From assembly GCA_029891385.1 (NCBI GenBank), contig CM057228.1:34785023-34849022 (forward strand): 64,000 nt of DNA. The letters are read 5' to 3'. This DNA is from Erythroxylum novogranatense. Lineage: Eukaryota > Streptophyta > Magnoliopsida > Malpighiales > Erythroxylaceae. Position 1 is the first letter of the stretch, and every line of letters begins with the position of its first letter. Of this stretch, positions 47,761 through 59,636 are shown in pieces. Made by a program: the position numbers and the translations under genes. The notes beneath the pieces are model-generated. The model was not told the origin of the DNA. It did not search any database and was given only the letters and a program-made list of their open reading frames with translations.

Positions 47761-48399
47761 TAGAATGACATAGTCAATTTTCTTATTACCAATAACACAC
47801 GGAAGTGTAAACATACCTATATTTTTTCATTTTTTTAGTAATTTTTTATTTATCATAGCTAATAAAATTTTACCCAAAATTATTCTCTCCTTATCCTTCA
47901 ACTTCCTTTTACTTGTGCATAGTTCTTTTAAAAATTTTGCATATTTTAGAACTTGTTTGATGGCTTTTAGAAGTCATATATTGATTTCTACCTTCTTAAA
48001 GGTTTCTAAGATCTCTTTTTCATGTTCCTCGTTTTTTGATCTAGCTAACCTGTTAGGAAAAGAAGGTACATGTGTATTAATTAATGTCAATAAAGATAAA
48101 TCATCTTTTACCTTTATTGATTTTTTAGTTAGGAGTGTTTCTTTCTTTTCTCCATCATCGTTCTTTTCTACCTTTATTGATAAGGAAGATCCTGATTAAA
48201 TTTCCTTACCACTTCTCAAAGTCATTGTACTCACATTCTCCTTAGGATTCACCACAGTTTGGGAAGGTAATTTTCTTGATGCTTACTCTTCCAAATTACT
48301 TATAAAGGTGGCTAATTGAGTGATCTGACTTCCTAAGTTTTGAAGGCTTGCTCTTGTTTCCTGTTGAATGTTAAGTATCGTAACAAAAGCCTTTAACAA

Positions 48400-49440
48400 T
48401 TTCATCCAAAGACATACCTAAATTTCAAGATTGAAGTTTTCTAAAATTTTGAGGTTGATATCGTTGTTGCCCTCCTTGATTTCCATAGCTCAAGTTAGAA
48501 TGATCCCTCAATTCTAAATTATAGTGATTTAAAAAGGGTTTTTTTAGGTTGGCCAGGAAATGCCCCTATTGCATTAGCTATTTGCAGGGGGAGTCTTGCT
48601 GCAATGTAAGTCATATATTCATAGGATGTCTATAGAATGAGTATATTCTGCACACTCTTACTGATTGTAATTGACCTACAGTTACTTGAAGAACTAGAAC
48701 AGTTAAATATGAAATTTTATCCTTAAGATGCATATTACTAATCCTATTCATATGCTTAACAACTCCATTCATCCTTGTCCCAATCTTTTGACAATTTCCA
48801 TCCATAAAAGTCACCTCTCAGGTGATTTATTTATCAAAGCTCCTCCACTTACTACATCCACAATACTTTGATCCAATGGTAATAGTCCTTCATAAAAGTA
48901 TTTAATCAAAAGTTGATTAGGAATTTGACAATGTGGGCAACTGCCACATAACTTCTTACACCTTTATCATTATTCATATAATGTTTCTCTAGTAATTTAC
49001 CTTATCTCATGTATCTCATTTCTAATATTCGCTGCTTCTGATGCAGGAAAGAACTTCTCTATAAACATTCTTTTCATCTCTTTCCATATTGTCACGAAGT
49101 CAAGCGGAAGATAATATAACCATTTTTTTATTTTTCAAAAAGCACTTAAAGGCCCTAAAATTAATTTATTCTTATATCATCCCTTATAACTTCTTTCCAG
49201 AGCAGACAATATAAAATTTCTTTAGGTATTTATGTAGATCTTTACCTGTAAGACCACGAAAAATAGAAAGTAAGTGAATTAAACCATATTTCAATTTGAA
49301 ATCTCCCTCAACATCTGGAAATTGTATGTAAAAGGGTTATTAATTCAAATTTGGTGCTGCTAACTCCCTCAATGTTCTAGTATTAAAATTTGTCATCTTT
49401 TCTTCTACTTTTTGAAAATTAGAGGTTTTGCCAATTGTTT
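48400..49440 (-). pseudogene. Athila gag remnant
   Basis: Minus strand, in order: NTRTLRELAAPNLN (~49350-49400), FPDVEGDF and KYGLIHLLSIFRGLTGKDLH (49220-49330), then CPHCQIPNQLLIKYFYEGLL and LDQSIVDVVSGGAL (48830-48955). This is the Athila gag order. At least ten stops or shifts are present. It joins the 5' LTR remnant at ~49490 with no primer-binding site left. Confidence 0.85.
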
Positions 49441-49494
49441 GATCTATTTAAACTTTCTCTTTTGAAGGTGAATGATCGCTTTTTTGCTTAGTCT

Positions 49495-50030
49495 TTGTTC
49501 TTAGTTTTCTTGTTTATCATAAGTTAAATGTGCAAATTTATAAATAACTTATTCACTACTTGTATCAATCCTTCATTGCAATTACAGATCGTTGAATTCA
49601 TAGATAGTGATAGAATAATCAACATTAAATTAATTTATCGATTAATCAATATTAGTCAATCATAAAACATAAAAACTCAAACAAGAAATACCTGAATTAA
49701 AACATGAATTAAAGTTTAGAACAAAATCTCACAAGATTACAACTAAAATTTTGATTTCCTTTGAATCATAATAATTGAGTTTAGCTACACATGACTTTAG
49801 TTTCATCATCAAAAATAAAAGAAAGACAAAGAATTGAGAGAAAAGTAAAAAGAAGAACAATTGATACCTCTTTTAAGAGGTAGAGAACATCCCTTTTATA
49901 ATGTTTTTCTACTCTAAACCTAATCTTATCCTATTTTGTAAAGATGTTTATCTAATAAAAATCTCAATTCCACATAAAGAAGTTTCCTACTTAAACTGTA
50001 ATTATTTATATAAATCTAGCATTAGGCTTT
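49495..50030 (-). repeat. 5' LTR of the Athila-like element, inner part
   Basis: Matches 42750-43330. On the minus strand it is the distal part of the LTR; the proximal part is found at 60905-61085. Homology to the 3' LTR stops at ~50030, exactly where a ggccttgtttggc sequence begins. Confidence 0.75.
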
Positions 50031-53000
50031 GGCCTTGTTTGGCTGTTGGCTGATCAGCCAAAAAATAGCTGATTGACCCAAATCAGCTGGTTGACTTCAT
50101 ACAAAAGCTATTTGGATTGTTTGGTTATGAGTTGGTTGGGTTGGCTGATTTAACCCAACCAGCTGATTTTGAATAAGCTCTTTTGGAGGATCGTTTTAAC
50201 GTAATCAGTCGAAATTTGTTTTTTAATGTCGATGTTGCCCTCTTACACTTTACTCTTTCAACATCTCATTTGCTTCTGTTTGTTCATTGTCAGCCTAAAA
50301 TTCAAGTGCCCAGGAAGTCTCTTGCGGGGAGTTGTACGAGTGTAAATGTTTCTAGTACAGATGAAAATAATCACTTTCCCCATTCTCCAGGCTTGCAAAG
50401 AAGAATTGTGTAAGTGGGTTAGTTATTGTTGGATGTTATGTGATTCATGGAAGATACCGATTCTTAATCCTTTATCTCTATACTTTCTTTTGTTGGGATT
50501 GTTATTTGTTTCATTTGAAAATGTTTTGCTCATCAAACAGCCCAACCACAAATTTTGAAGATAGGACTCATGAGCTTGTTCAAGCTGATCCATCAGCACC
50601 TATCAAACTGGATATAGCTGCAAAAGCACACATTGAAAAGTACAAGTGATCCACTTGTTTCCTTGTTGTTACAAGGCAAGTAGCTAGCGCATCTCATAAG
50701 ATCATAGACGATTAGTTTTAGTTCTTAGACTATTTGTTTGAGTTTCTAGAGAAGTGATGCTCTTGTTTACACCTATCTTTTGGTTGTAGAAATCGTATCC
50801 TCTGATAAATTTACTTGCTTCCAATAAAGCATACTTTTACTTTAATGTTACAAATAATGGAAAATGATTAACCTCCAGGCCAACTTGAGGACGTTAGTTG
50901 ATTGATGATGAAACTAAGACTTCCCTTAGAGAAAATAAGAAATATACTTAGGGATTGATGTAAAAACATACCTTGGAGTAGTTTAATTTAGCATCTAGCC
51001 CAAACAGGTAATCCGATTGTTTAATATCTTTCATTTTTGGTTTATCAATGTTGGCTTAGTTGTAATATTCTGTTTCCATACAAAGGGTTGAACCATAGGA
51101 ATGGGTACATGTGAGATCAATCAGAGAAATTAGGAAAACACATCTCATGCTTATGCATTATATAATATACATATACACGTGAACAGTGATTTTTCACATG
51201 TAAATGATTGTACATGCATTCATGACAATTTTTCGGTATATGTGATCATAAATGTGATTTTTGTGAAAATATGATTTTTGTGCTTGAAAATTTAATTGAA
51301 GTGGGTCTTTGTGAGTTTTAAATTTTTGGAGAATTTTAGAAATTTTTCGGAAAAATTTCGAAGAAAATTTTTGGACCGAAAAATTGCCAAGTGGCGGACT
51401 AATTGGCTTACTGGTAGTAAAAATTTCTATCCAATGACACTGAAAATTTAGATACACGATTTTAGGGTCTATTATTTTGAGCCATTAGAATTTGGGAAGA
51501 AATTGGAGTAAAAATTGGAATTAAATTGGAAAGAAACTAAGTGAGGGTTTAAGAAGGTGACATGTGGCAAGTGACACATGTCACTTGCCTAACATGCCAC
51601 CATGATTGTCTTTATTTAATAAAAACCCACCCATCTTTTGGGTATTCTCGATGGTTCTCCTCTTCCTATGATTATTAGTGATTTAAGTGTGATTTTCTTC
51701 ATTATACAAAGCCTCTCTCTTTTCCTCCTTCGTTGGTCTCCTTCACCCACACAAAAGCTCTTGTATCTTCTTTGTTTTCTCTTCTTTTGTTCACTAAACA
51801 CCTAAGCCTTCTACCCTTTTCAAGTGATGATGATCGTGTGTGGGGTGAAGGGAAGAGAATTTGTGGGTTTGGAAAATTTGAAAGCTTAATAGGTAAGAAA
51901 CTTGTTGCATATTATGGTTTAGTAGTTAATTGAATTATTTGTGATGTTATTTACACTTAATTGTATGAGAAATATGTTGGTGTAGATGGGTATGAAATTT
52001 GTTTATTTAATTGATGATTGATGAGGTAGGATGTGATAAATGTAAGTATAACTTGTGTTGCATGAAAATTGAGATGGTTTGAAGTAAAGTTTGTGATGTT
52101 AGATGAGTGTTTAGCCAAGAAAGAAAATTGCGTGTGTGCTGCCATTTTGTGGCTACTTGTTCAAGTGAAGATATTGATTAAATTTTAGCTGATTTTTTGA
52201 CTAAATTGGATGCTTATTGGTGTAAAAATGGTATTGGAATGATAGAAGTAGAGTTAAGTGTAAAAGCTGGAAAATGGAATGTGAATATGTTTCAATGTTT
52301 AGGTCACAACTTTTGATATGGTTATGATATTGAGATGAGGTTTAGCTTGAATTAAACTTGAGAAGTTTGGCTAAAATTTTTATGAAGGAAGTCTGTCTAA
52401 TTGTGGCCTTAATGGTTTTGAATTTTGCTTTGAAAGTAGGATATATATGCAGGGTGAATAGTGGTAATTCTAGCATGTAGAGATTTGTGACCTGAAACTT
52501 TGGATAAGTTTTCTAGGCTAAAGTAGACAGTTTTGTGAAATTGGTCTTCATGAAAGTTGAAGAGTTTCTTGTTAGCTTTCTGTCTCCACTAAGTATGATA
52601 TTTTTTGACTTTGAGATTGAAAGTTATGCCTTGTGTGAACTTTCATATGGTTTTTCAAAGAATGAATGTGTTTTGTGTGTGAAATGTCCCTAAGTATAGG
52701 TTTTGTGATTTCTATGCTTCGAAGCTAATTCTGGACTGTTATGGTTTAAATTAGCTCAAGTGATCTTATGGAAAGTTATAGAGGAATATCTTAGCTTTGT
52801 AATGAGGTATAATATGCTAATTTTAGATGTAGGGATTGTAAGTTGTGAATTTTTCAAGTATGGTTATGCATTGGGTGATATGTTGATTTAATACTCTTTA
52901 ACAGGGCAGCCACAATCATGTGTGAATTTGATCTAGTTAGAGGTGGAATTAGCCCTTAAGTCCTTCATGGGAATTGTAGCGTGTTTTCTTATCTTTTCAA

Positions 53001-53478
53001 TGAGATAAAGTATGAAATTGTTGGACAATGGGTTAAGAAGTTATGAATTTTGGAATATTGTGTTACTGTTGAGGATGACACTTATATGGGCAGAAGCTTT
53101 GGTTGAGAAATTGATCTATTTAGAGGTTCAATTTGCTTCCAAGTTATTCATGAAAGTTGTAGCATATGTTTTGATCTTTCTTTTGATATAAAGCTTGAAA
53201 TTTTTGGCAAAGGAAATGAGAAGATATGATTTTTGGAAAAATGTTGCACTGTTTTGGATGATAATGATTAGGCAGTAAATTTGATTGCATTTTTGACACC
53301 CTTAGAGGTGAAATTGATTTTCAAGCCCTTCATGAAACTTATAGGGCTTTCTGTGATCTTTTTAATGAGACCTTATTTATCATTTTTGGTTACTTGTGTG
53401 AAAAGATAGGGTTTCGGAAAGGAAAGGAGGTATTAAGTGTTTTATTAAAAAAAGAAATCGGATTTGGCAGGCAAGGGA

Positions 53479-53520
53479 CTGACCCTCGCCCTCGCGAGGT
53501 CTCGCGAGGGCGAGAGTCAG
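53479..53520. repeat. GC-rich hairpin in LTR-E
   Basis: Arms 53479-53498 and 53501-53520 are inverted complements at 19 of 20 positions with a 2-nt spacer (core ctcgccctcgcgag / ctcgcgagggcgag). It lies in the cassette position of the LTR. Confidence 0.9.
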
Positions 53521-54356
53521 GCCTGCGAGCCGCGCGCGGGCCGACCCAATTCGGCCCAACCCAAACCCTCTCCTTTTCTTTTATGCATAACTTTTTCATC
53601 CGACCTCCGATTGACTTGATTCTCGAGGCATCGGATTCGTGGGTCTTTTAATTTAATTTCTATGTAAAATTGTGAATTTTTAGAGATAAAATTAACGTGG
53701 ATTGGTTAGGTCAAAGTGAAGGGACCGGGTAATTATTTTTCTGATCCATGTTTTATTAATAATTGGACCTTTAGAGATTTGAGTGATTTTAGTGTCTATG
53801 GATTTCTAATGCATAGAGGAATTTTTCTATCAATGAGAGGCTGCCTAGGTTACTTTTGTAGACTGGTTTATCGATCGGGAGTAATAGACCCGAAAGTATG
53901 ATTTTAGGAAAATTTCAATAAGCATAAATTGCGAGTTTAATAATTTTAGTGCGGCTAAACCCTAGACATACTTAAGTTGTGATCTTGGAATGGCTTTTGA
54001 GATAAAATTTATAGAATTGATACCGGGATAGTCATAAACATGCATCGTACATATATATATGTCAATGATTATAATTGTACGAAATTATTAATGTGTGTGC
54101 AACGTATTGCATAAATGGGTTATGCATGTTACAAGCTCGCAGTCAGGCGTTTCCAGAATGTCAAAGCAATTGCTAATCTGGAGCATACTGTGAGTAGATC
54201 GAGATGGTCTCCTTTCATTATGTTTTCTATTTGAATTTGCATTGATTGCCTGCTAAATATTTCATATCAATGGTGATGAATTGTGAATTGATTGTGGATT
54301 CCAGACAGAAGGTCCGATGATTGTATACTGGGGAGTTGTGTTATTGAAGTGCTACT

Positions 54357-57300
54357 TGTAGCATCCCCTTACCATAGGATATACACCGGGACTTCCATAG
54401 GTCATTCCGATACATATCCTACGATAAGGGTGTACTACGAACAATTACTACTGTACCTCATATGGCATCAATAATAATACAGCATCATTTCATATCATCA
54501 AAGCAGTAATTTACATAACTGTCAGTTTTTCACTATCTGTACATTACTCCAAAAGAAAACTATTACAAAAATCCTAACTAGGTCATCCCTCAAAAATGCC
54601 AGTTGACCGACCTGTGAGTCATAACTTCTCTTGCCAACACGATCTATACGGTAGGAAAAGTCCCTCTGGAGCTAGGAGTCTACTCTCTCAGTCCTGAAAA
54701 ATAATTTACAATTTTGGGTGAGTTTGCGAACTCAGTGAGGAACCATCATCGATGGTTCACCCAATTCATGCATAGTCAAACAAATTACAGTTATAGCATA
54801 ATAATCCCATTCAGATGTACCACACGATTATTTATATGAACACAAAACATTTGGTTTTTCACACAATCAAAGTCATTCAATATGTAATGTGTATGCGACT
54901 CTTTTTCTAATTTATTACGTTGTTGTGATCGAGTGCCTAAATTGTCCCAATAAGGGCGCATTAATCGGTGAGCATGAGGCTCTGAAACACTGTGGGCTCG
55001 AGGCCCAAATACGTTGAGCTTTAAACTCTCAGTGGCTGCTCCGGTCACAACTGTCAATTACTGATCATGCATTTATGCATGAAATGCATATGTCAGAAAT
55101 AAGCAAGCCAACATCATAGTCGATCCCAAATTAACACATTCACACAAATGGTTCACTATCAATCACATTCAAATCACATAAAACAAATAGGGCACTCCTA
55201 TGTTAGTATCTCTCAATACATCGGACACCTTCAGTCCGGAATTCAGGCATAAACGAACGCAAAGCCTACCATTATTCTCCACAGTGTTATAAGCGCAAAA
55301 TTATAAACAATTAATAATCGAGAAACCATCTAAGTTATTCACAAGTTACTCCCGAAGCTAATGCCTGGAAGATCCGGCAACGTCTGGAAGTTGACGTTCC
55401 AGTTGCTCCTCTATAACAAATAACATACACATATATCACAATTTGCACTATTAAGAGTGTTCAATAATGCACATGCATGAAATGAATTACGTACAATGCA
55501 TGTTCATGATAAATCTCGGGTATCCCTCCATAAATTCTTATCAACACTATCCCTATACCAAAATTCATTTAAGCATAACTAACACTTAGGTTTTTGCCTC
55601 CCTAGAACCATTGAAATCACAATTCATTTGTCACTAGCTTATTTTCCAACTTTCTGAAACACCCTTTCGGGTTTACTGCTCACATTCAATCAGGAGGCAA
55701 AACTTGCGAAACTTGAGCCTACTCTCTTCTAGAAAAGTGTTTCTCTAATTTTTATCTTTCCATTGACACCAAAATCACTCAATTTGGTTCAGTGGTTTGG
55801 AAGATACGCCTCAAACATTTTTGGACTATTGCTCTCCAAAACAGTATACTATACCCAACTTCCATCCAGAAATTGAACACCTTAGAGACTGGATCAAGAT
55901 TCAGCTTCTTCATATGATTTGTAACCCTATATCTCTAGTTTACCACAAATCAAGAATCACCTCAATTGGAGTTCTACAGTCCAAGATATAATCAAAATAC
56001 TGAAATATGTTCAGTAAAATATCCAGTTCACGCTCCTTCCTTCGATACCCTTACTTTGATTCAATCAATCATTTTCAATTTAACACCAAAAACTATAAAA
56101 AAATTTTGGAGAGATAAAGAAATGTGTTAGGAATCCAATGCTTCAAAATTCAGGTCATTTGGAGGTCTAGAGAAGAAGTTATGACCAAAAGAGTCCAGTC
56201 TGTTTTTGTTTTCGTCTTAGTTCTATCGTCTCATTTCCATCGTCTGCTTTTTGCATCTACTTTTCTGCGTCTGCTTTTCTGCGTTTGCTTTTTTGTGTCT
56301 GTTTTTTTACGTCTGCTTTTTATGCCTGCTTTTCAAGGCCTCGCTTTTCTCGTCCGCTTTTAGGTCTCGCTTTTGCGTTTGCTTTTCTCAAGGCTCGCTT
56401 TTGCGCGTGGAACGTATCCACTTAAAAAGATCATAAATTTTGACTTCGATATCCAAAATTTACATATAATATACCGTTGGAAAGATAAAAGAAAGATCTA
56501 CAACTTTTAAGAATACAACTTTGCCCAAATCTATCTATATCAGGTCCATATTTCCTCCCGAAGTTGGAACACAAATTTTCACTCAACTCTTAACGTCCTG
56601 CACTCAGTTCTGAACTTCGTGACATTTTGAAACTCATAGAGACAGAATTGAAATTTGATGTCTTCATAAGAAATGTAGCCATATGTTCCTAGTTTACTCC
56701 GAATTAAGAATCATTTCGTTTGGATCACTAGAGAAAAAGTTATGGCTAAAATACTGAAGCATATTCAATGAACCTTTTTTCCAGATTTTTCCAACTTTCA
56801 ACACTTTACCTTTAACTCATCTCCTACCTGAATTATCTCTTCCATCCAACTCCAAAAATTACTTTTACAACACTCAATGTTCATAGCCTTTCAAATACTA
56901 AATTAACACCATAATCGGATTTTTCATCCTCCAACAACACAGTATTTATGAACAAACACATAAATGTCATTTTTCATGCAAATGATAGTAACTTAGCAAT
57001 TTGTTGCATGAATCCTCAACTCTAAAATATTTATTTACTACTTACTTGCTGAAACTCCAAAATCTTCAAGTCCTAATCTCCACAAAATTTTCATACTTCA
57101 CTGAGTGAAATGATCAGCTTCTGTTTTTCTTAGGGTAGAGGACACAAATGGCAAAGTAGGTTTGGTGAAAGAAAGAAAAAACACAGAGGTCTCTTAGAAG
57201 GTATTCGATGGAAACTCTGGGTCTCAAAAGGAAGTTTTAGAAAGATGATAAAAAAAAGAAGGGACTTGGACAAGACTTAACCTGTCAATCATAAGGAATA

Positions 57301-57735
57301 GTAACATACTTCTAGCAAGAGTACAAAAGCCTAAGTGACACATGTCACTTTCTTAATGATTAAACTCTAACTTAGTTTCTTTTGAAACTAATTTCATTTA
57401 GTTCTCCTCTTTCCAATACAACAATCATCTTTACAAACCAACCTTCTCCAAATCTTCATTTAATTTATGTCATAATTCCACCAAAATTCAAAATATCAAA
57501 ATTTCACTAACCCATAAAATTTTCAATGTAATAACATTCAAAATTCTCAAAAATTCACCAATCCATCCAATTATACCCTGAATTATTCATGAATGCATGT
57601 ACAATTATTTTTATGTGCAACAACCAAGTATAAGTATGTAGCAAGTTATGCATAAACATGTAGAATACATCCCTAACTCTCATTAGACACTCACATTAAC
57701 CATTCTACCCTTCCCGCTAGCAATGGGATGTTACA
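54357..57735 (-). mobile_element. Solo LTR (LTR-D), 3.4 kb, nested in LTR-E
   Basis: Plus-strand ends are TGTAGCATCCCCTTACC and GCAATGGGATGTTACA; on the minus strand TGTAACATCCC ... GGATGCTACA. A perfect 5-bp target duplication CTACT (54352-54356 and 57736-57740) flanks it. It shares with LTR-B and LTR-E the box near 54690-54760 (cctgaaaaataat, ttgggtgagtttgcgaactc). It has modules with ataactt / ctacaactttt words and a T-rich cassette at 56200-56408. Opposite in orientation to its host LTR. Confidence 0.93.
56200..56408. repeat. Cassette repeat (tctgctttt unit) in LTR-D
   Basis: About twelve irregular ~14-16-bp units of the gcgtctgcttttct / ctcgcttttgcg kind in a row, giving short hydrophobic open frames that are artefacts of the repeat. 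Confidence 0.75.
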
Positions 57736-57740
57736 CTACT

Positions 57741-58352
57741 TGTATGTGAATTTGGGACCTACGTGTTGTAAATGTGATTAATTGTGACATATGCATGCAT
57801 ACGTGCATAATAATGTGAGTAATTGTGACATATGCACTTCATTCATGAATGCATATTCAGATAAAGACAGTTGTGATCTGAGCAGCCACCGCTCAAAGCT
57901 TTAAGCTTAATGAGTGAAATTGAGCCTCGAGCTCATTATTGATTTCAGAGCCTTTGGCTCAACGCTTAATAAGTCCTATATGGGACAGTTCAGGCGCTCG
58001 GTCACAACACCGTAATAATTGAAAAAGTGTCACATGAACAATTCATCTGCATTTGATTAAATATGTTGGCTTGAGTGAAAGGCAAACTGCCTTGTACTTA
58101 TGGGAAATACATGTGTTCTGAATGTGCATCATATGATCGATGCATTTCAATGCATAAGCGTATGACAGATAATGGCTGTTGTGACCAGAGTCGCCACCGA
58201 TCAGAGCTTTAAGTTCAACGAGTGAAAATGAGCTTTGAGCTCATAAGTGATTCAGAGCCTCAGGCTCAACGTTTAATGAGTCCTGTATCCTCCAAACAAA
58301 TAAGGGCACAGTTATTAATGAGCCCTACATGGGACAGTTTAGGCACTCAGTC
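57741..58352. repeat. ~300-bp tandem duplication in LTR-E
   Basis: Two diverged copies, roughly 57770-58015 and 58050-58352, share tgtgac.atatgc / cgatgcat-type starts, ccaccg.tcaaagctttaag, gagctcat...gatttcagagcct, ggctcaacg.ttaat.agtcct, and tcggtcacaaca ends. Confidence 0.65.
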
Positions 58353-59636
58353 ACAACAAAATAATAAATAAAAAATGAGTCTCATGTGCATTGCATAGGC
58401 ATAATAGGAATGATTGAGTGTATCGAATATGAATAATCTGGATGTGCAATATTGTATACACGTGAGTATGCAATACTGTGAATGTGAATTATGAAATAAA
58501 ACGAAATGTGTGAATATTGTATTATGTGACTGGGTGAACCATCAATGATGGTCACTCACTGAGTTCGCAAAACTCACCCAAATTTTGCAATTATTTTTCA
58601 GGACCCAGAAGAATACCCCGTTAGGCAACGGGTGTATAGCAACCGCCTGTGAGTGAGAGAAGAGGTCGGGATCAGTTCGAGTTTGCATTAGTATCTATTA
58701 AATTCTGTATAAAATTGTATTTTTTGAATTTTTGTACAAATAATTAGGTCAATTTGTAAAGTCAACGGGTTAAATTAATTTGTATTTATGAAAAAGGCCC
58801 CCGTGGTCATTGTACTTACTAGTGAATGTGTATGTTAATTGTTTTCCGTGTATCATATGTTTGTGTTTTTCAAAAAAAAATTATACTGAGTTTGGACTGA
58901 GTGGTGTAGCACGCCACCCTCGCAGGGTACGGACTCGAATATCACCGTCGATGTCGGGTTCGGGTCATGCGAGAGTGGGTGTTACATTAGGCCTTAATCT
59001 ATTCTTAAAGGCATTCTATGGGACATTAAAGAAATTTCAGAATGAAGCGCTCTATGGAATCTTAATCAGCTTCAAGGGATATCGTTCAAACTTAGAACCT
59101 TTGATAAGCGTTGAACATTTGTAGCCCCATGAGTTATGCAAGTTGTTATGCCTGTTACTTAAAGACTTTACATGTGTGTGATCATTTGTTTGTCTCATCC
59201 TTCCTTTGGTAAAGTTGAAATAATGCCGACCCCTTAGAAATCATTTAACCTACTTAAGCTTAACCAGTGTTTGTCATTTTGCAACATTCTTCTTTTCTCA
59301 ATTTCACTTGTCTGGTATGTTAGTTACAACAGTAAACGAGTAGTCTTCATACTACAATTCTTGAAATGATTTGGCTAAAGTTGAAAGCATTCAGAATGCA
59401 ATTGGTTCACACATATTATTGTTGCTTTAAGTTCCTATTCCTTTTTTTTTCCTTTTCCCCCTCCCTTTTGTTGATGTAACAAAAAGTTTCAAGAGGATTT
59501 GACAGATGAAATGGTTGCTTTGGCAAGGCAACTCAAAGAGACTAGCCTTATGATGAGTCAGTTTGTGCAAAACATTGAGAGGATATTATTTTCTCAAAGC
59601 TCTGGCAAAGACATTGAATATTTTAACACATTATAG

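Larger units (their letters stand above)
42190..50030 (-). mobile_element. Athila-like Gypsy retrotransposon remnant
   Basis: Minus-strand element. Direct repeats 42750-43330 and 49495-50030 are parts of its LTRs; both share long tracts such as ttgtttatcataagttaaat and agagaacatcccttttataa. Next to the downstream LTR the minus strand reads TTGAGGACAAGATAAG (43507-43522), the Athila signature before its purine tract. Gag and protease-to-RT linker sequences at 48400-49440 and 47132-47760 match the Athila lineage. RT, RNase H and integrase are missing. Their place (about 43.5-47.1 kb) holds AT-rich DNA, a SINE remnant and gene-like sequence of unknown origin. The missing start of the 5' LTR reappears at 60905-61085, implying an insertion at 50031. 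Confidence 0.75.
51061..58986 (+). mobile_element. Solo LTR (LTR-E), 4.5 kb net, chromovirus-like
   Basis: Starts TGTAATATTCTG and ends GAGAGTGGGTGTTACA. Flanks are TTAGT (51056-51060) and TTAGG (58987-58991), a 5-bp target duplication with one change. A second solo LTR (54357-57735) lies inside. Net length is about 4542 bp. At 52520-53390 it holds about five modules of ~170-210 nt, each with cttcatgaaagttgtag-like and aagttatgA-like words. Then come a GC-rich hairpin cassette (53479-53520) and a box cataactttttcatccgacc + tccgattgacttgattct (53585-53630). A box near 58550-58610 (tcaccca, then attatttttcaggac) is shared with LTR-B and LTR-D. No genes. Confidence 0.88.
50294..59636 (+). pseudogene. 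USE1: USE1-type SNARE gene fragment
   Basis: USE1 is an ER Qc-SNARE acting in Golgi-to-ER retrograde fusion, anchored by a C-terminal membrane helix. Three exons match plant USE1: 50294-50409 (IQVPRKSLAGS ... HSPGLQRRI, donor gtaagt), 50541-50646 (VPTTNFEDRTHEL ... IKLDIAAKAHIEKYK) and 59487-59636 ([34 protein letters not shown], then a stop). The first junction keeps phase. The second exon ends at tacaag|tgatcc without a usable in-frame GT donor. The N-terminal exons are absent, and after IERIL the frame leaves the family, so the rest of the SNARE helix and the membrane anchor are lost. The intron between exons two and three carries the solo-LTR nest. A truncated expressed gene cannot be excluded. 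Confidence 0.75.

Noticed and set aside
55797..55991. Small conserved protein recurring at 4764-5006 and 55797-55991
   Set aside because: The similarity is of LTR modules at the DNA level (ccagaaattgaa ... ctctagttta words) and the frame is not maintained between copies.
56124..56436. Hydrophobic small membrane proteins
   Set aside because: They are translations of the tctgctttt cassette repeat in LTR-D.
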